64,000 bases of DNA from assembly GCF_016908195.1 (NCBI RefSeq), contig NZ_JAFBDK010000009.1:62001-126000 (forward strand), written 5' to 3'. The notes beneath the pieces are model-generated. The model had not been told where the DNA came from. It did not search any database and saw nothing but the letters and a program-made list of their open reading frames with translations. This document shows, one piece after another, positions 1 to 8,649 of the stretch (within the stretch, counting starts at the first letter, position 1; every line of letters starts with the position of its first letter). The DNA comes from Jeotgalibacillus terrae (lineage in GTDB: Bacteria; Bacillota; Bacilli; Bacillales; Jeotgalibacillaceae). Position numbers and translations under genes: made by a program.

Positions 1-314
1 GCGTGAAAACTGCTCCACTGAAAATATGGATTGGGATCATCGTTGTTTTACTCGCTGGCGGTGCCGTTTCAGTTGCCGGACCAATCGGCTTTATCGGCAT
101 TATGATTCCACATTTAGCGAGAAAATGGATTGGTATTGACCACCGGGTACTGATTCCGATGGCTGCACTGCTTGGGGCAAACCTGCTGCTTGCAGCTGAT
201 ATTGCAGCAAGATATGTGATTATGCCACAGGAAATTCCTGTCGGCGTCATGACTGCGATCATTGGTACACCAATCTTCATTTATATCGCAAGAAAGGTGG
301 GGTCTTCACAATGA
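1..314 (+). CDS. FecCD-family siderophore ABC permease, C-terminal part
   Basis: This is the 3' end of an inner-membrane permease that moves ferric siderophores in a BtuCD/FhuBG-type ABC importer. The reading frame is open at the left edge, so about two thirds of the gene lies outside the window. The visible 100 or so residues carry two hydrophobic helices and the family signature [15 protein letters not shown] near the start, the segment that contacts the ATPase, followed by the conserved end [19 protein letters not shown]. Its stop overlaps the next start in an ATGA tetranucleotide, so the two permeases are translationally coupled and presumably form a heterodimer. The GTG at position 3 is probably an internal valine and not the start. 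Confidence 0.93.
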   Translation, partial: VKTAPLKIWIGIIVVLLAGGAVSVAGPIGFIGIMIPHLARKWIGIDHRVLIPMAALLGANLLLAADIAARYVIMPQEIPVGVMTAIIGTPIFIYIARKVGSSQ

Positions 315-1372
315 GCCGCTTTAAACCTGTCCGCTTCGGTCAAAAGGGACCTTCATTTTTATTTGATATCCGTACTGCGATCAGTATAGGTGTTGCTTTG
401 ATCATTGTCATTGCAGCATTCCTTATCAGCCTTGGATTAGGTGAAGTATGGGTATCTCCACTTGATATCGTGAAAGTATTTTTAGGAATGGGCGAACCTC
501 TGAATGAACTTGTCATCAGAGAATTCAGATTGCCGCGGGTTTTAATCGCACTGCTTGTCGGGGTCGCGCTTGCAGTTGCGGGTGCACTGCTTCAGGGGAT
601 GGTCAGAAACCCTCTCGCCTCACCGGATGTCATCGGCATCTCAGGTGGAGCCAGTGTGTTCGTCGTCGGTTTTCTTGTCCTGTTCAGCGATTCCAACGGC
701 GCACTGAGTGTATCCATCCAGTGGCTGCCGGTTGCAGCTTTTCTTGGCGCATTAATCGCTGCTGTGCTGGTCTATATTTTTTCATGGAAAAATGGATTGT
801 CACCGATCCGGCTTGTGCTGATCGGAATCGGCCTATCACTTTTTGCAAATGCTGTCACAACAATGCTCATGCTCATCGGCCCGATCTATCGTGCGAGCCA
901 GGCAAATATCTGGATCACAGGGTCAGTCAACGGATCAACGTGGAGCCAGGTGTGGATTTTACTTCCATGGGTCAGTCTGTTATTCTTAGCAGCACTTCTC
1001 ATGGCACGTCACCTGAACCTGCTTGAACTTGGAGATGATATCAGCACGTCAATGGGATCAATTGTCTCTAAGCAGCGGATTCTGATTCTCCTGATTAGTA
1101 CAGGTCTCGTCGGGGGATCTGTTGCTTTCGCTGGCGGAATCGGTTTTGTCGGATTGATGGCACCGCACCTGGCGAGAAAATTAATCGGATCATCTTTCGG
1201 ATCACTTATTCCAATGTCAGCATTGATTGGTGCAGGACTTGTCATGCTCGCCGATCTGATGGGACGGCTGATTGCCGCGCCGCTCGAGATCCCTGCAGGC
1301 GTATTTACTGCAGCGATTGGCGCACCTTACTTTATCTATCTTTTATTTAAAGAAAGGGGTAAAAAATCGTGA
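311..1372 (+). CDS. FecCD-family siderophore ABC permease, second subunit
   Basis: A complete 353-residue permease of the FecCD (BtuC-like) family, the usual length, with about nine to ten membrane segments. It forms the membrane channel of a ferric-siderophore importer together with the upstream subunit. The conserved motif [13 protein letters not shown] appears here as [13 protein letters not shown] around residue 75, followed by [20 protein letters not shown], which is the strongest family signature. The ATPase-contact segment [19 protein letters not shown] lies near residue 275. It overlaps its neighbours on both sides by 4 bases (ATGA upstream, GTGA downstream), so it is mid-operon. The substrate cannot be told from sequence; the FhuF-type reductase downstream supports iron rather than cobalamin. 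Confidence 0.95.
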   Translation: MSRFKPVRFGQKGPSFLFDIRTAISIGVALIIVIAAFLISLGLGEVWVSPLDIVKVFLGMGEPLNELVIREFRLPRVLIALLVGVALAVAGALLQGMVRNPLASPDVIGISGGASVFVVGFLVLFSDSNGALSVSIQWLPVAAFLGALIAAVLVYIFSWKNGLSPIRLVLIGIGLSLFANAVTTMLMLIGPIYRASQANIWITGSVNGSTWSQVWILLPWVSLLFLAALLMARHLNLLELGDDISTSMGSIVSKQRILILLISTGLVGGSVAFAGGIGFVGLMAPHLARKLIGSSFGSLIPMSALIGAGLVMLADLMGRLIAAPLEIPAGVFTAAIGAPYFIYLLFKERGKKS

Positions 1373-2082
1373 ACCAGCAGGAACTTTTTTCATATATAGA
1401 AGACGCTTTTCCGGTAAGATTCAGTGAAACTGAACTCGGTACAGAATGGAACTTGTCAGATTGGCTTGATCAGGATACAGCAGCAGAAGATCTCGCGTAT
1501 ATCCAGCGGATTCAGGAAGCACCAAAACTTATGGTCGCAGGATCGCTGTCTATGAAACGCACGGCTTTTACACTTGTCAGCGTACTGCTTGCCCATTATA
1601 AAAGCGGACAGGCATGGGATCTGTCTTCCTCGGATGTGAGACTTGTGCATGACCCTGAAGCTCCTTTTCAGCTTGGTGTACACTTGAGTGGAATACAATC
1701 TTATGACCGTGAGCTCAGTTGGGATGACCTGCTGCGCAACCTTTATTTTGACTGGGTGAAACCGCTGATCCTCTCAGTTGAAAAAGCCGGCAAAGTAAAA
1801 CAGATCGTCTTATGGGAAAATTTTTATATCTATCTGCGATGGTTCTATAAAAGTCTCGCTCCTGAATTAAAAGGACTCGATCAGCTCGACTGGGAATCAC
1901 ACTGGGAGCATATTGTCTCGGAAGACTTTTTCGGGGAAGAAGAACCAAACCCCTTCACCCACCTCGATCAATTCAAAGCCAAACGACAGCTGGAAGATGC
2001 GCGCGTCAGAAGCACATGCTGTTATAAATACATGCTGCCCGGCAAGAAGAATTGCCGGACGTGCTGTCTGGTGAAGGATTGA
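1369..2082 (+). CDS. FhuF-type ferric-siderophore reductase (2Fe-2S)
   Basis: The last gene of the iron-uptake operon encodes a 237-residue cytosolic protein ending in the FhuF-type cysteine cluster C-C-x10-C-x2-C (CCYKYMLPGKKNCRTCC, about residues 217-233). In FhuF and the related Bacillus FchR this binds a 2Fe-2S cluster that reduces the ferric siderophore and releases iron. The rest of the protein is poorly conserved, as is usual for this family. It starts with GTG, overlapping the permease stop as GTGA, with AAAGGGG just upstream. A strong terminator follows. The assignment rests on the cysteine pattern plus the operon context; the siderophore is unknown. Confidence 0.85.
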   Translation: MNQQELFSYIEDAFPVRFSETELGTEWNLSDWLDQDTAAEDLAYIQRIQEAPKLMVAGSLSMKRTAFTLVSVLLAHYKSGQAWDLSSSDVRLVHDPEAPFQLGVHLSGIQSYDRELSWDDLLRNLYFDWVKPLILSVEKAGKVKQIVLWENFYIYLRWFYKSLAPELKGLDQLDWESHWEHIVSEDFFGEEEPNPFTHLDQFKAKRQLEDARVRSTCCYKYMLPGKKNCRTCCLVKD

Positions 2083-2095
2083 TTTTCACGGGCAA

Positions 2096-2136
2096 AAAAA
2101 GCCGCTGTTCCACAATCGAAACAGCGGCTTTTTCTA
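2096..2136. terminator. bidirectional intrinsic terminator
   Basis: The stem GCCGCTGTT/AACAGCGGC is flanked by A and T runs on both sides. It sits between the converging siderophore operon and the DUF4064 gene, so it can serve both strands. Confidence 0.92.
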
Positions 2137-2598
2137 TTAAAGTGGTCTCATCTCATCATCTGAATGAGTATATGGATCTTCCACTACTTTCGGTTTACGT
2201 ACGAAGCACATAATCGCTGCGATCAGGAATAATAGTGCCGGCAGCCACCCTAAAAGGACCGTCCCAACTGCTACAACCAGTGTACTTGCGATCAGTAAGC
2301 CGCCTGCAAGTTTCGGTTTTTTATTACGCTTCATAGCGAACAGGGCGATAATACTTAAAACCGTACTTATAATAACAACTACATTGAAAAACAAGCCCAG
2401 ACTTGCGAACAAATCTGTAACCACGGCCGGGTCGACTCCTGCATCTGCAAATGCCGGGTCATTTTGGAACTCCATTTCCATTTCTTGCTGCACTGCCGGG
2501 TCCTCAAATAGTGCACCTAAAAATAATGCCCCTGCAATCATCAGCACATTTACTACAATTCCAATAATCGTTAATACACCTTCTGCTGTTCTTTTCAT
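2137..2598 (-). CDS. DUF4064-type small membrane protein
   Basis: A 153-residue membrane protein with four hydrophobic segments. It begins MKRTAEGVLTIIGIVVN, the typical opening of DUF4064 proteins of Bacillales, has an acidic extracytoplasmic loop (about residues 32-58) between the first two helices, and ends in a charged tail. The function of the family is unknown. I chose the ATG at 2598 because GGGAGG sits 7 bases ahead of it; an upstream in-frame ATG has no such site. The gene looks monocistronic and converges on the iron operon. Confidence 0.8.
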   Translation of the reverse strand: MKRTAEGVLTIIGIVVNVLMIAGALFLGALFEDPAVQQEMEMEFQNDPAFADAGVDPAVVTDLFASLGLFFNVVVIISTVLSIIALFAMKRNKKPKLAGGLLIASTLVVAVGTVLLGWLPALLFLIAAIMCFVRKPKVVEDPYTHSDDEMRPL

Positions 2599-2679
2599 CT
2601 GATTACCTCCCAATTATAAATATGTATGATTTCCTTATCCCCTCATTTACGGAATGATACACCTAAAGGTTTCAAAATT

Positions 2680-3462
2680 TCACAGCAGAGTTTTTATTTC
2701 TTTCAAACGGCGGATTGTCTGGTCAGGCTGTCCATCAGCTTCACCCGGCACAGTATCATCATGATGCTGGATCCATATGCTGTGAATGCCTGCCCGGTTA
2801 GCACCAAGTATATCCGTTTTCAGATTATCGCCGACCATCCACGCATCATCAGCTGACACTTCCGCGAGACGGAGCGCCTGATCGAAAATAGCTCTTCCCG
2901 GCTTCCCTTCACCCACATTCCCTGAAATAATTATATGATCAAAGTATGGAACGATTTCCGGTGTAATCCGGAGTTTTTCAAGTTGTAGTGACGGTGCTCC
3001 GTTAGTCACAATGACCAGCTTATAGCCGGCCGCTTTAAGATCACTTAATACCTCTATCGTTTCCTCATATAAAAAAGGAGACGCTTTTCTATGGGTGATA
3101 AAATGCTTTCTTAACACGGATCCATCCACGTCTGTCCCACATACTTTCAGGGCAGCCTGCCAGACGCGCTGCTGATAGGATTCTATCTGTTGACCCATCA
3201 ATCTGAACTGATAGTGTACCGGGTCTCCAAAAGCGCCCCACAGGCCTTCAAACGGGTTAATACCGATCATCTTCGTAAAGTCATAGAAAGCGTATTCCTG
3301 ATAAATCTCCGGTGCCGCTTTTTTGACTTCAGCAAGCATTGCTTCCGGGTCTGTTCCATATAACCTTTTTGCATCTTCTGCCGTTTTGGACAATGCGGTT
3401 TCAATACTTTTTTTATCCCACAAAAGTGTGTCATCAAGATCAAAGAAAATTGCAGATGGCAT
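2680..3462 (-). CDS. HAD-superfamily hydrolase (subfamily IA, YjjG/NANP-like)
   Basis: A 260-residue soluble phosphatase of the haloacid dehalogenase superfamily. Motif I is FFDLDDTLLW at residues 5-14 (nucleophile and acid/base Asp), motif II is VIVTNG, motif III a lysine in the GEGKPG region, and motif IV is GDNLKTD. The helical cap between motifs I and II marks subfamily IA, which includes phosphoglycolate, pyrimidine 5'-nucleotide (YjjG) and N-acylneuraminate-9-phosphate phosphatases. The substrate cannot be inferred. The start at 3462 has AGGAG 8 bases upstream. The longer open frame reaching 3609 only reads through the repeat array and is not coding. Confidence 0.88.
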   Translation of the reverse strand: MPSAIFFDLDDTLLWDKKSIETALSKTAEDAKRLYGTDPEAMLAEVKKAAPEIYQEYAFYDFTKMIGINPFEGLWGAFGDPVHYQFRLMGQQIESYQQRVWQAALKVCGTDVDGSVLRKHFITHRKASPFLYEETIEVLSDLKAAGYKLVIVTNGAPSLQLEKLRITPEIVPYFDHIIISGNVGEGKPGRAIFDQALRLAEVSADDAWMVGDNLKTDILGANRAGIHSIWIQHHDDTVPGEADGQPDQTIRRLKEIKTLL

Positions 3463-3550
3463 GTGATCAGCTCCTGTTCTGTTAGATTTTAATATTGTCA
3501 CAAAATTCGGTGGATAAAGCAATGGGGAGTTAGGGAGGTGAATGGGGTGT

Positions 3551-3694
3551 GTCCAGGAGATTACGGGGGTGGTTCCGGAAATTATATGAGTTGTTCCTGA
3601 GATTCCCATTGATGTTCAGAACATGATAGCGGTGGTTCAGGAGATTATACGCATCGTTCAGGAAAAAGTGTAATTTGACCTAGCCCCCTCCCCC
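3551..3694 (+). repeat. 21-bp phased array 1 (core GTTCAGGAGATT)
   Basis: Six imperfect units begin at 3551, 3572, 3593, 3614, 3635 and 3656, all exactly 21 bp apart. The first 11-12 bases of each unit approximate GTTCAGGAGATT (variants GTCCAGG, GTTCCGG, GTTCCTG); the other 9-10 bases vary. The last unit runs into a tail GTGTAATTTGACCTAG followed by a C-rich stretch. A G-rich block (AGGGAGGTGAATG) precedes the first unit. The array lies between the HAD gene start and the tcyC 3' end. Confidence 0.85.
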
Positions 3695-3732
3695 ACCGCA
3701 TCTGCCGCGAACACATGCCACAATCCAAAATA

Positions 3733-3753
3733 AAACCCCCGCACCTGCGGAGG
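3733..3753 (-). terminator. intrinsic terminator of tcyABC
   Basis: On the minus strand, immediately after the tcyC stop, CCTCCGCAGGTGCGGGGG forms a short GC-rich hairpin followed by TTTTATT. Confidence 0.75.
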
Positions 3754-3754
3754 T

Positions 3755-4504
3755 CTATGATGGATTCAGCACACGATCGAGAAACTGCTTCGTACGCGCT
3801 TCTTTCGGTGCTTTCAATATTTCTTTTGGCGGACCCTGCTCCACGACAACGCCGCCGTCGATGAACATGACGTGATCTGCAACGTCTTCAGCGAACTTTA
3901 GCTCGTGCGTCACGACAACCATTGTCTGTCCTTCCCGGGCAAGCTCTTTCATGACGCTCAGTACTTCACCAACCAGCTCAGGGTCGAGCGCTGAAGTCGG
4001 CTCATCAAACAGCATGAGTTCAGGTTCGATCGCAAGTGCGCGGGCTATACCAACGCGCTGCTGCTGCCCGCCTGAGAGCTGATGCGGATAAAGATCCATT
4101 TTTTCTCCGAGTCCCACTTTCTCAAGCAGTGACACAGCCCTCGCCCGTACTTCTTCTTTATTCAACTTCTGCACAATAACCGGCCCTTCCATTACATTTT
4201 CCAGAGCAGTTTTATGTGGAAAAAGGTTATAGGACTGGAACACCATGCCGGATTTGCGGCGGAGCTTCAGGATTTCATTCTTTTTCGGATACTTAGAAAA
4301 ATCGAGACTGAATCCATCAGAGAATTCAAATAACCCCTGATTCGGCATTTCAAGTGCGTTCAGACAGCGCAAAAAGGTTGTTTTGCCTGAACCGGATGGT
4401 CCGATAATTGCCACAACGTTTCCTTTAGGTACTTCAAGGTCAATGCCGCGCAGGACGTTCAGTTCTCCAAATGACTTATGAAGGTTTTGTACATGAATCT
4501 GCAT
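3755..4504 (-). CDS. tcyC: L-cystine ABC transporter, ATP-binding subunit
   Basis: A 249-residue ATPase of the polar amino acid uptake family. Walker A is GPSGSGKTT (residues 35-43), the signature [16 protein letters not shown] lies near 145 and Walker [15 protein letters not shown] follows. A short insertion after Walker A ([19 protein letters not shown]) and the segment [17 protein letters not shown] match my recollection of B. subtilis TcyC (YckI), so I name it tcyC. It is the last gene of a three-gene operon in the order tcyA-tcyB-tcyC, as in B. subtilis. It starts 12 bases after the tcyB stop, with GGAGG just upstream. The substrate is cystine by family; other amino acids are possible. 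Confidence 0.9.
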   Translation of the reverse strand: MQIHVQNLHKSFGELNVLRGIDLEVPKGNVVAIIGPSGSGKTTFLRCLNALEMPNQGLFEFSDGFSLDFSKYPKKNEILKLRRKSGMVFQSYNLFPHKTALENVMEGPVIVQKLNKEEVRARAVSLLEKVGLGEKMDLYPHQLSGGQQQRVGIARALAIEPELMLFDEPTSALDPELVGEVLSVMKELAREGQTMVVVTHELKFAEDVADHVMFIDGGVVVEQGPPKEILKAPKEARTKQFLDRVLNPS

Positions 4505-4516
4505 GTGATCTCCTCC

Positions 4517-5218
4517 TTATTTCGCGACGTAGCGATCCAGTTTTTTCTCAATCCGGCCCTGTACGAGTGACAGGATAAAGCAGACAATCCAGTAGAGAAT
4601 GGCTGCTGTAATATACAATTGGAGGAAATCATAGGTCCTGGCTGCGATTTCCTGTGATTTCCGGAAGAGTTCAACCACTAAAATCTGTGAGGCAAGTGAT
4701 GTATCTTTTACCAGGCTGATAAATGAATTTGACAGCGGTGGAATTGAGACACGCGTTGCCTGCGGTAAAATAATTCTGCGCAGTGTCTGCGGGTAGGTCA
4801 TACCGATTGTATACCCCGCCTCCCACTGACCTTTAGGTACTGAAAGGATTGACGCACGAACAATTTCAGATGCATATGCCCCTACATTTAGAGAGAAGGC
4901 AATGACTGCACTTGGGAACGGGTCAAGCGTGACGCCGAGGTCCGGCAAGCCAAAGAATACGATAAACAATTGAACGAGTAATGGTGTTCCGCGGATTGCT
5001 GAGACATAGACTCTTGCAATGCCTGAGAAGACTTTGTTGCCTGAGAGTCTGGCTAATGCTGTTAGGAGTGCGAGTATCAGACCAAAAGTAAAAGATAAAA
5101 GAGTAAGCGGAATCGTATTTTTGATTCCGCCCTCTACCATTGGTCCAATTGAAGACCAAAACAGCTCCCAGTCCACCAGTGGATCAGCTGCTCCTAATAT
5201 AAAATTACTGAGAAACAT
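4517..5218 (-). CDS. tcyB: L-cystine ABC transporter, permease
   Basis: A 233-residue permease of the HisMQ family with about five membrane helices, including the conserved SAIRGTPLLVQLFIVFFGLP segment and the EAA loop around GQWEAGYTIGMTYPQTLRRI that docks on the ATPase. I place the start at 5218 (MFLSNF), which lies inside the end of tcyA, giving a 14-base overlap; an ATG three codons further upstream is also possible. The overlap suggests translational coupling with tcyA. The gene order fits TcyB of the cystine system. Confidence 0.9.
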   Translation of the reverse strand: MFLSNFILGAADPLVDWELFWSSIGPMVEGGIKNTIPLTLLSFTFGLILALLTALARLSGNKVFSGIARVYVSAIRGTPLLVQLFIVFFGLPDLGVTLDPFPSAVIAFSLNVGAYASEIVRASILSVPKGQWEAGYTIGMTYPQTLRRIILPQATRVSIPPLSNSFISLVKDTSLASQILVVELFRKSQEIAARTYDFLQLYITAAILYWIVCFILSLVQGRIEKKLDRYVAK

Positions 5219-6008
5219 CTTCGCCAAACCATTCTTCAGAGATTTCTGCCAGTGTACCGTCTTCCCTCATATCTGCAAGGTGCTTATTGAATTCTTCTAC
5301 AAGCTCCTCGTGACCCTGACGGAACATAAATGCACTTTCTGATACGTCACTTTCTTCTGCTGCGATTTTAATACCTGCATCAGGCTGCTGCTTCTGGAAA
5401 TCCAGAATGGCAAGCTTATCATTTACAGTCACTTCCGCACGACCTGTTTTAATCAGTTCAATTGCCTGTGCAAGTCCTTCAACCTGAACAAGCTCTGCAC
5501 CGTACTCAGTTGCAATATCCGCATAGTTACTTGTCAGTGACTGTGCTGACTTTTTACCTTCTATATCTTCGAATGAAGAAACTTCACTATTATCTTCAGG
5601 CACGACTACGACCGCTGATGAAAGTGTATATGGCTCAGAGAAATCATATGTCTCAAGACGTTCATCATTAATACCCACCTGGTTGGCAATCACATCAAAA
5701 CGCTCAGAGTTCAGCCCTTCAAACATTGAATCCCACTGCGTTTCGTTATATTCGACCTCAACGCCCATGCGTTCTGCAATTTCATTCATAACTTCAACAT
5801 CATAACCAGTCAGTGCGTCTGATTCATCATGGAATGTAAATGGGGCATACGTTCCTTCTGTTCCAACTGTGATGACGCCTTCTTCCTGAATGGATTCAAG
5901 CAGGTTCATGTCCTCTGAAGCATTGCTGCTGTCACTGCTTTCTTCTGAAGATCCGCATCCTGCAAGGACCCCTGTTAATAGTAATGATGCTGCTAACGTT
6001 TTCTTCAT
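5205..6008 (-). CDS. tcyA: L-cystine-binding lipoprotein
   Basis: A 267-residue solute-binding protein (bacterial family 3). It begins MKKTLAASLLLTGVLAGCGS, a lipoprotein signal whose lipobox ends LAGC at about residue 18, so it is anchored on the outer face of the membrane. The mature protein carries the typical family-3 features (EGTYAPFTFHDESDALTGYD, then WDSMFEGLNSERFDVIANQV). It captures cystine for TcyBC. The start at 6008 has AGGTGG 8 bases upstream; the in-frame codons before it are not needed. A good sigma-A promoter lies at 6052-6080. Confidence 0.9.
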   Translation of the reverse strand: MKKTLAASLLLTGVLAGCGSSEESSDSSNASEDMNLLESIQEEGVITVGTEGTYAPFTFHDESDALTGYDVEVMNEIAERMGVEVEYNETQWDSMFEGLNSERFDVIANQVGINDERLETYDFSEPYTLSSAVVVVPEDNSEVSSFEDIEGKKSAQSLTSNYADIATEYGAELVQVEGLAQAIELIKTGRAEVTVNDKLAILDFQKQQPDAGIKIAAEESDVSESAFMFRQGHEELVEEFNKHLADMREDGTLAEISEEWFGEDVSQ

Positions 6009-6051
6009 CTCTAAAACCACCTATTCTTATCGGGATTATGTCATAAGCATG

Positions 6052-6080
6052 ATTGTACGACGGATCGGGTAAATTGTAAA
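6052..6080 (-). promoter_or_regulatory. sigma-A promoter of tcyABC
   Basis: On the minus strand TTTACA is followed after exactly 17 bases by TACAAT, with tcyA starting some 45 bases downstream. I saw no convincing CymR box, though that repressor controls cystine uptake in B. subtilis. Confidence 0.7.
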
Positions 6081-6105
6081 CACCAAAGTTTTTTGAGCTT
6101 AGGGG

Positions 6106-6156
6106 TTGCATTTATTTTCAGGAGATGATTTAATACAAATATACCCCACAGGGTAT
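6106..6156 (+). promoter_or_regulatory. promoter and CstR/CsoR-type operator of the persulfide operon
   Basis: TTGCAT and TTTAAT are 17 bases apart and could be the -35 and -10. Directly after the -10, at 6141-6156, is the palindrome ATACCCCACAGGGTAT. CsoR-family repressors bind such ATACC..GGTAT sites, and CstR does so upstream of cst genes in Staphylococcus. A persulfide-sensing CstR would therefore be expected to repress this operon. No cstR gene lies in the window. Confidence 0.75.
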
Positions 6157-6197
6157 TAATAAAATCTCTGTGAAACGATCAAGGAGGAGTTTAACCA

Positions 6198-7610
6198 ATG
6201 TTATTCCGTTCTTATTTTGATGACAAATTAGCTCAATATTCATATCTAGTAGGATGCCAGCGTACAGGCGAAGCTATTCTGATTGATCCGCCGCGTAATG
6301 TGGAACCTATTTTAGCGGATGCAAAGAAAGAAGGATTACATGTATCTGCTGCTACTGAAACACACATTCATGCAGACTTTGTTTCCGGTGCACGCCAGCT
6401 TGCTGAAAAGCACGGTGTAAAGCTTTATCTTTCAGATGAAGGTGATAACGACTGGAAATATCAATACACAGACAATCTTGATGTACAGCCTTTAACTGAT
6501 GGCGATGAATTCAAGATCGGTAATATTAAATTTGAAGTGATGCACACACCAGGTCATACCCCTGAGAGTATCTCATTTGTATTAACTGACCTTGGCGGCG
6601 GTGCTGATAAGCCAATGGGTATCTTCACTGGAGACTTTGTATTCGTTGGTGATATCGGACGTCCTGACTTACTCGAAAAAGCTGCAGGTGCTGCAGGTAC
6701 TGCTGAAACTGGTGCAAAGTCAATGTTCCAATCACTTCAGCGCTTCAAAGAGCTGCCTGATCACATGATGGTGTGGCCTGGTCACGGCGCAGGAAGTGCA
6801 TGTGGCAAATCACTTGGCGCTGTCCCTCAGTCAACTGTAGGTTATGAAAAGCAATTCAACTGGGCACTGAATGAGCAGGATGAGCAGAAGTTCATTGATG
6901 AGCTGCTGAAGGATCAGCCTGAAGCGCCTAAGTATTTTGCTCAGATGAAGAAAGTAAATAAGCTTGGACCTGCAATTGTTGAAGATCCATCAGCTGAATG
7001 GTTCGAGCATGCTGAAGACGTTGTTGAATTCAGTAAGCAGGATGGGAATATTCTGATTGATACACGCGCTTCTAAAGAAGCTGAAAAAGGGCTTGTTCCG
7101 GGTTCAATTAATATTCCATTTGGCAAAATGCTGCCGAACTGGGCTGGCTGGCTTGTAGATTATGATGAAAATATAGCACTGATTGTTGAAAAGGATCAGG
7201 CTGAGGAAGCAATGAAAATTCTGCGTTCTATTCATTTAGATAATGTAGTGAAGCTTGCTGAGCCTTCACTGATTGAACCTGTTGCGACTGAAACGTATCA
7301 GTCTGTTGATACAGAAGAGTTTGCAAAACAGAAAGATCAGACTGACTATCAGGTCATTGATGTACGTAACGATTCTGAGTGGAACAGCGGTCGCATTGAA
7401 GGCACTGAACACAAAATGCTTGGACACCTTCGGGAAGAGGGAAAAGAGCTTGATAAGGATAAGCCTGTATTGATTCACTGTCAGTCAGGTGCACGTTCTG
7501 CAATTGCTGCAAGTGTGATGCTTGCACTCGGTTTTGAGGATGTGACACACCTGAACGGCGGATTCAATGCATGGTCTAATAACCGTCCTAAAGAAGTTGT
7601 AACCAACTAA
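6198..7610 (+). CDS. cstB: MBL-fold/rhodanese persulfide dioxygenase-sulfurtransferase (CstB-like)
   Basis: A 470-residue three-domain protein. Residues 1-250 are a metallo-beta-lactamase fold of the ETHE1 persulfide dioxygenase type, with THIHADF (H56, H58, D60) and the metal ligand HTPGHT near 117. Residues 265-360 resemble a rhodanese without the active cysteine, and residues 375-465 form a true rhodanese with Cys about 428 in HCQSGARS. The MBL-pseudorhodanese-rhodanese order is that of S. aureus CstB, which converts persulfides to thiosulfate. AGGAGG precedes the ATG. It heads a three-gene operon behind a CstR-type operator. Whether the product is sulfite or thiosulfate cannot be read from sequence. 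Confidence 0.9.
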   Translation: MLFRSYFDDKLAQYSYLVGCQRTGEAILIDPPRNVEPILADAKKEGLHVSAATETHIHADFVSGARQLAEKHGVKLYLSDEGDNDWKYQYTDNLDVQPLTDGDEFKIGNIKFEVMHTPGHTPESISFVLTDLGGGADKPMGIFTGDFVFVGDIGRPDLLEKAAGAAGTAETGAKSMFQSLQRFKELPDHMMVWPGHGAGSACGKSLGAVPQSTVGYEKQFNWALNEQDEQKFIDELLKDQPEAPKYFAQMKKVNKLGPAIVEDPSAEWFEHAEDVVEFSKQDGNILIDTRASKEAEKGLVPGSINIPFGKMLPNWAGWLVDYDENIALIVEKDQAEEAMKILRSIHLDNVVKLAEPSLIEPVATETYQSVDTEEFAKQKDQTDYQVIDVRNDSEWNSGRIEGTEHKMLGHLREEGKELDKDKPVLIHCQSGARSAIAASVMLALGFEDVTHLNGGFNAWSNNRPKEVVTN

Positions 7611-7626
7611 GAAAGGGGACAGCTCA

Positions 7627-7974
7627 ATGGAATGGATTTTAATCGGTGCAGTTGTACTCTTCTTCGTCTGGCGCATGATGCCGGCGAAGGGGATACGCAC
7701 CATTTCCCCGGATGAATTGAAGTCGATGAAAAAAACAAAGGATTCCCAGTGGATCGATGTGAGAACACCTGGAGAATTCAAAGCACGCAATATGAGAGGG
7801 TTTGACAATATTCCACTTGGCAGCCTGCCTAATCAGACTGATAAGCTGGACCCTGAAAAAGAAACAATCGTTCTGTGCCAAAGTGGAATGCGCAGTGCAC
7901 AGGCAGCCAAAATTTTAAAGAAAAAAGGGTTTAAAAACGTTGCGAATGTCCGCGGCGGAATGAACCAACTTTAA
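7627..7974 (+). CDS. membrane-anchored single-domain rhodanese
   Basis: A 115-residue protein with one N-terminal membrane helix (about residues 2-15) and a single rhodanese domain with active-site loop LCQSGMRSAQAA (Cys near residue 87). Rhodaneses of this YqhL/YibN type carry sulfane sulfur as a cysteine persulfide. It starts 16 bases after the upstream stop with AAAGGGG as ribosome site, so it belongs to the same operon and probably accepts or donates persulfide sulfur at the membrane. Confidence 0.88.
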   Translation: MEWILIGAVVLFFVWRMMPAKGIRTISPDELKSMKKTKDSQWIDVRTPGEFKARNMRGFDNIPLGSLPNQTDKLDPEKETIVLCQSGMRSAQAAKILKKKGFKNVANVRGGMNQL

Positions 7975-7994
7975 CCGAGGAGTGTTTATATTTT

Positions 7995-8576
7995 ATGCAT
8001 GCAGATCACAAGTTAGACGCTAAAGGCATGGCTTGCCCAATGCCAATCGTACGTACGAAGAAATCAATGGCGAACCTTCAGGAAGGTGAAGTGCTTGAAA
8101 TCACCACAACTGATAAAGGTTCCCTTGCAGATATGAAAGCATGGTGCAAGTCTACAGGTAACGAATACCTGTCAGGCACTGAAGAAGGAAATGTGCAGGT
8201 CCACTATATTAAGCGTGTTGAAAAGAAACAGTATGTACCGAAAACAGAACTGAAGTCTATTTCAAATGAAGAGCTTGAAGCGATTATCGCTGAAAAACCT
8301 GCCGTCATTCTGGATGTACGTGAGCCTGAAGAATATGCCGGCGGTCACATCCCTGGTGCGCATTCTGTACCGCTCGCCCAGGTTGAGAATTATATTGCAG
8401 CACTTCCTGAAGAAGAAACTGTCTATGTGCTGTGCAAGTCAGGTAAACGCAGCCAGGCAGCCTGTGACAATATCAGAGCGAACGGCCGCGAGAATCTTAT
8501 CCGTGTGACGCCTGGTATGAGTGAGTGGAACGGTCCGATTACCACATCACTTGCTGCAACTGCAGGTGCGAGGTAA
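7995..8576 (+). CDS. TusA-rhodanese fusion sulfur carrier (CstA-like)
   Basis: A 193-residue cytosolic protein. Residues 1-75 are a TusA domain with the sulfur-accepting cysteine in GMACPMPIVRTKK (C15) and a second cysteine in DMKAWCKSTG; residues 90-185 are a rhodanese with the active loop VLCKSGKRSQAAC. S. aureus CstA also combines rhodanese and TusA modules, although longer and arranged differently, so this may be a compact functional equivalent. It probably shuttles persulfide between the rhodaneses and the dioxygenase. AGGAG lies ahead of the ATG, 20 bases after the previous stop, and a terminator follows. Confidence 0.88.
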   Translation: MHADHKLDAKGMACPMPIVRTKKSMANLQEGEVLEITTTDKGSLADMKAWCKSTGNEYLSGTEEGNVQVHYIKRVEKKQYVPKTELKSISNEELEAIIAEKPAVILDVREPEEYAGGHIPGAHSVPLAQVENYIAALPEEETVYVLCKSGKRSQAACDNIRANGRENLIRVTPGMSEWNGPITTSLAATAGAR

Positions 8577-8587
8577 ATAGTGTTTGT

Positions 8588-8622
8588 GAAACCCGGGAAG
8601 CGGAGGCTTTCCGGGTTTTTTG
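8588..8622 (+). terminator. intrinsic terminator of the persulfide operon
   Basis: AACCCGGGAAGC pairs with GCTTTCCGGGTT, followed by six T residues. Confidence 0.92.
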
Positions 8623-8649
8623 GTTGTTGCGGGAAGAAATTTGGCAGTG

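Noticed and set aside
2680-3609. 309-residue version of the HAD protein
   Set aside because: The extra 49 codons come from the repeat array; AGGAG and the conserved DxDxT start indicate the ATG at 3462.
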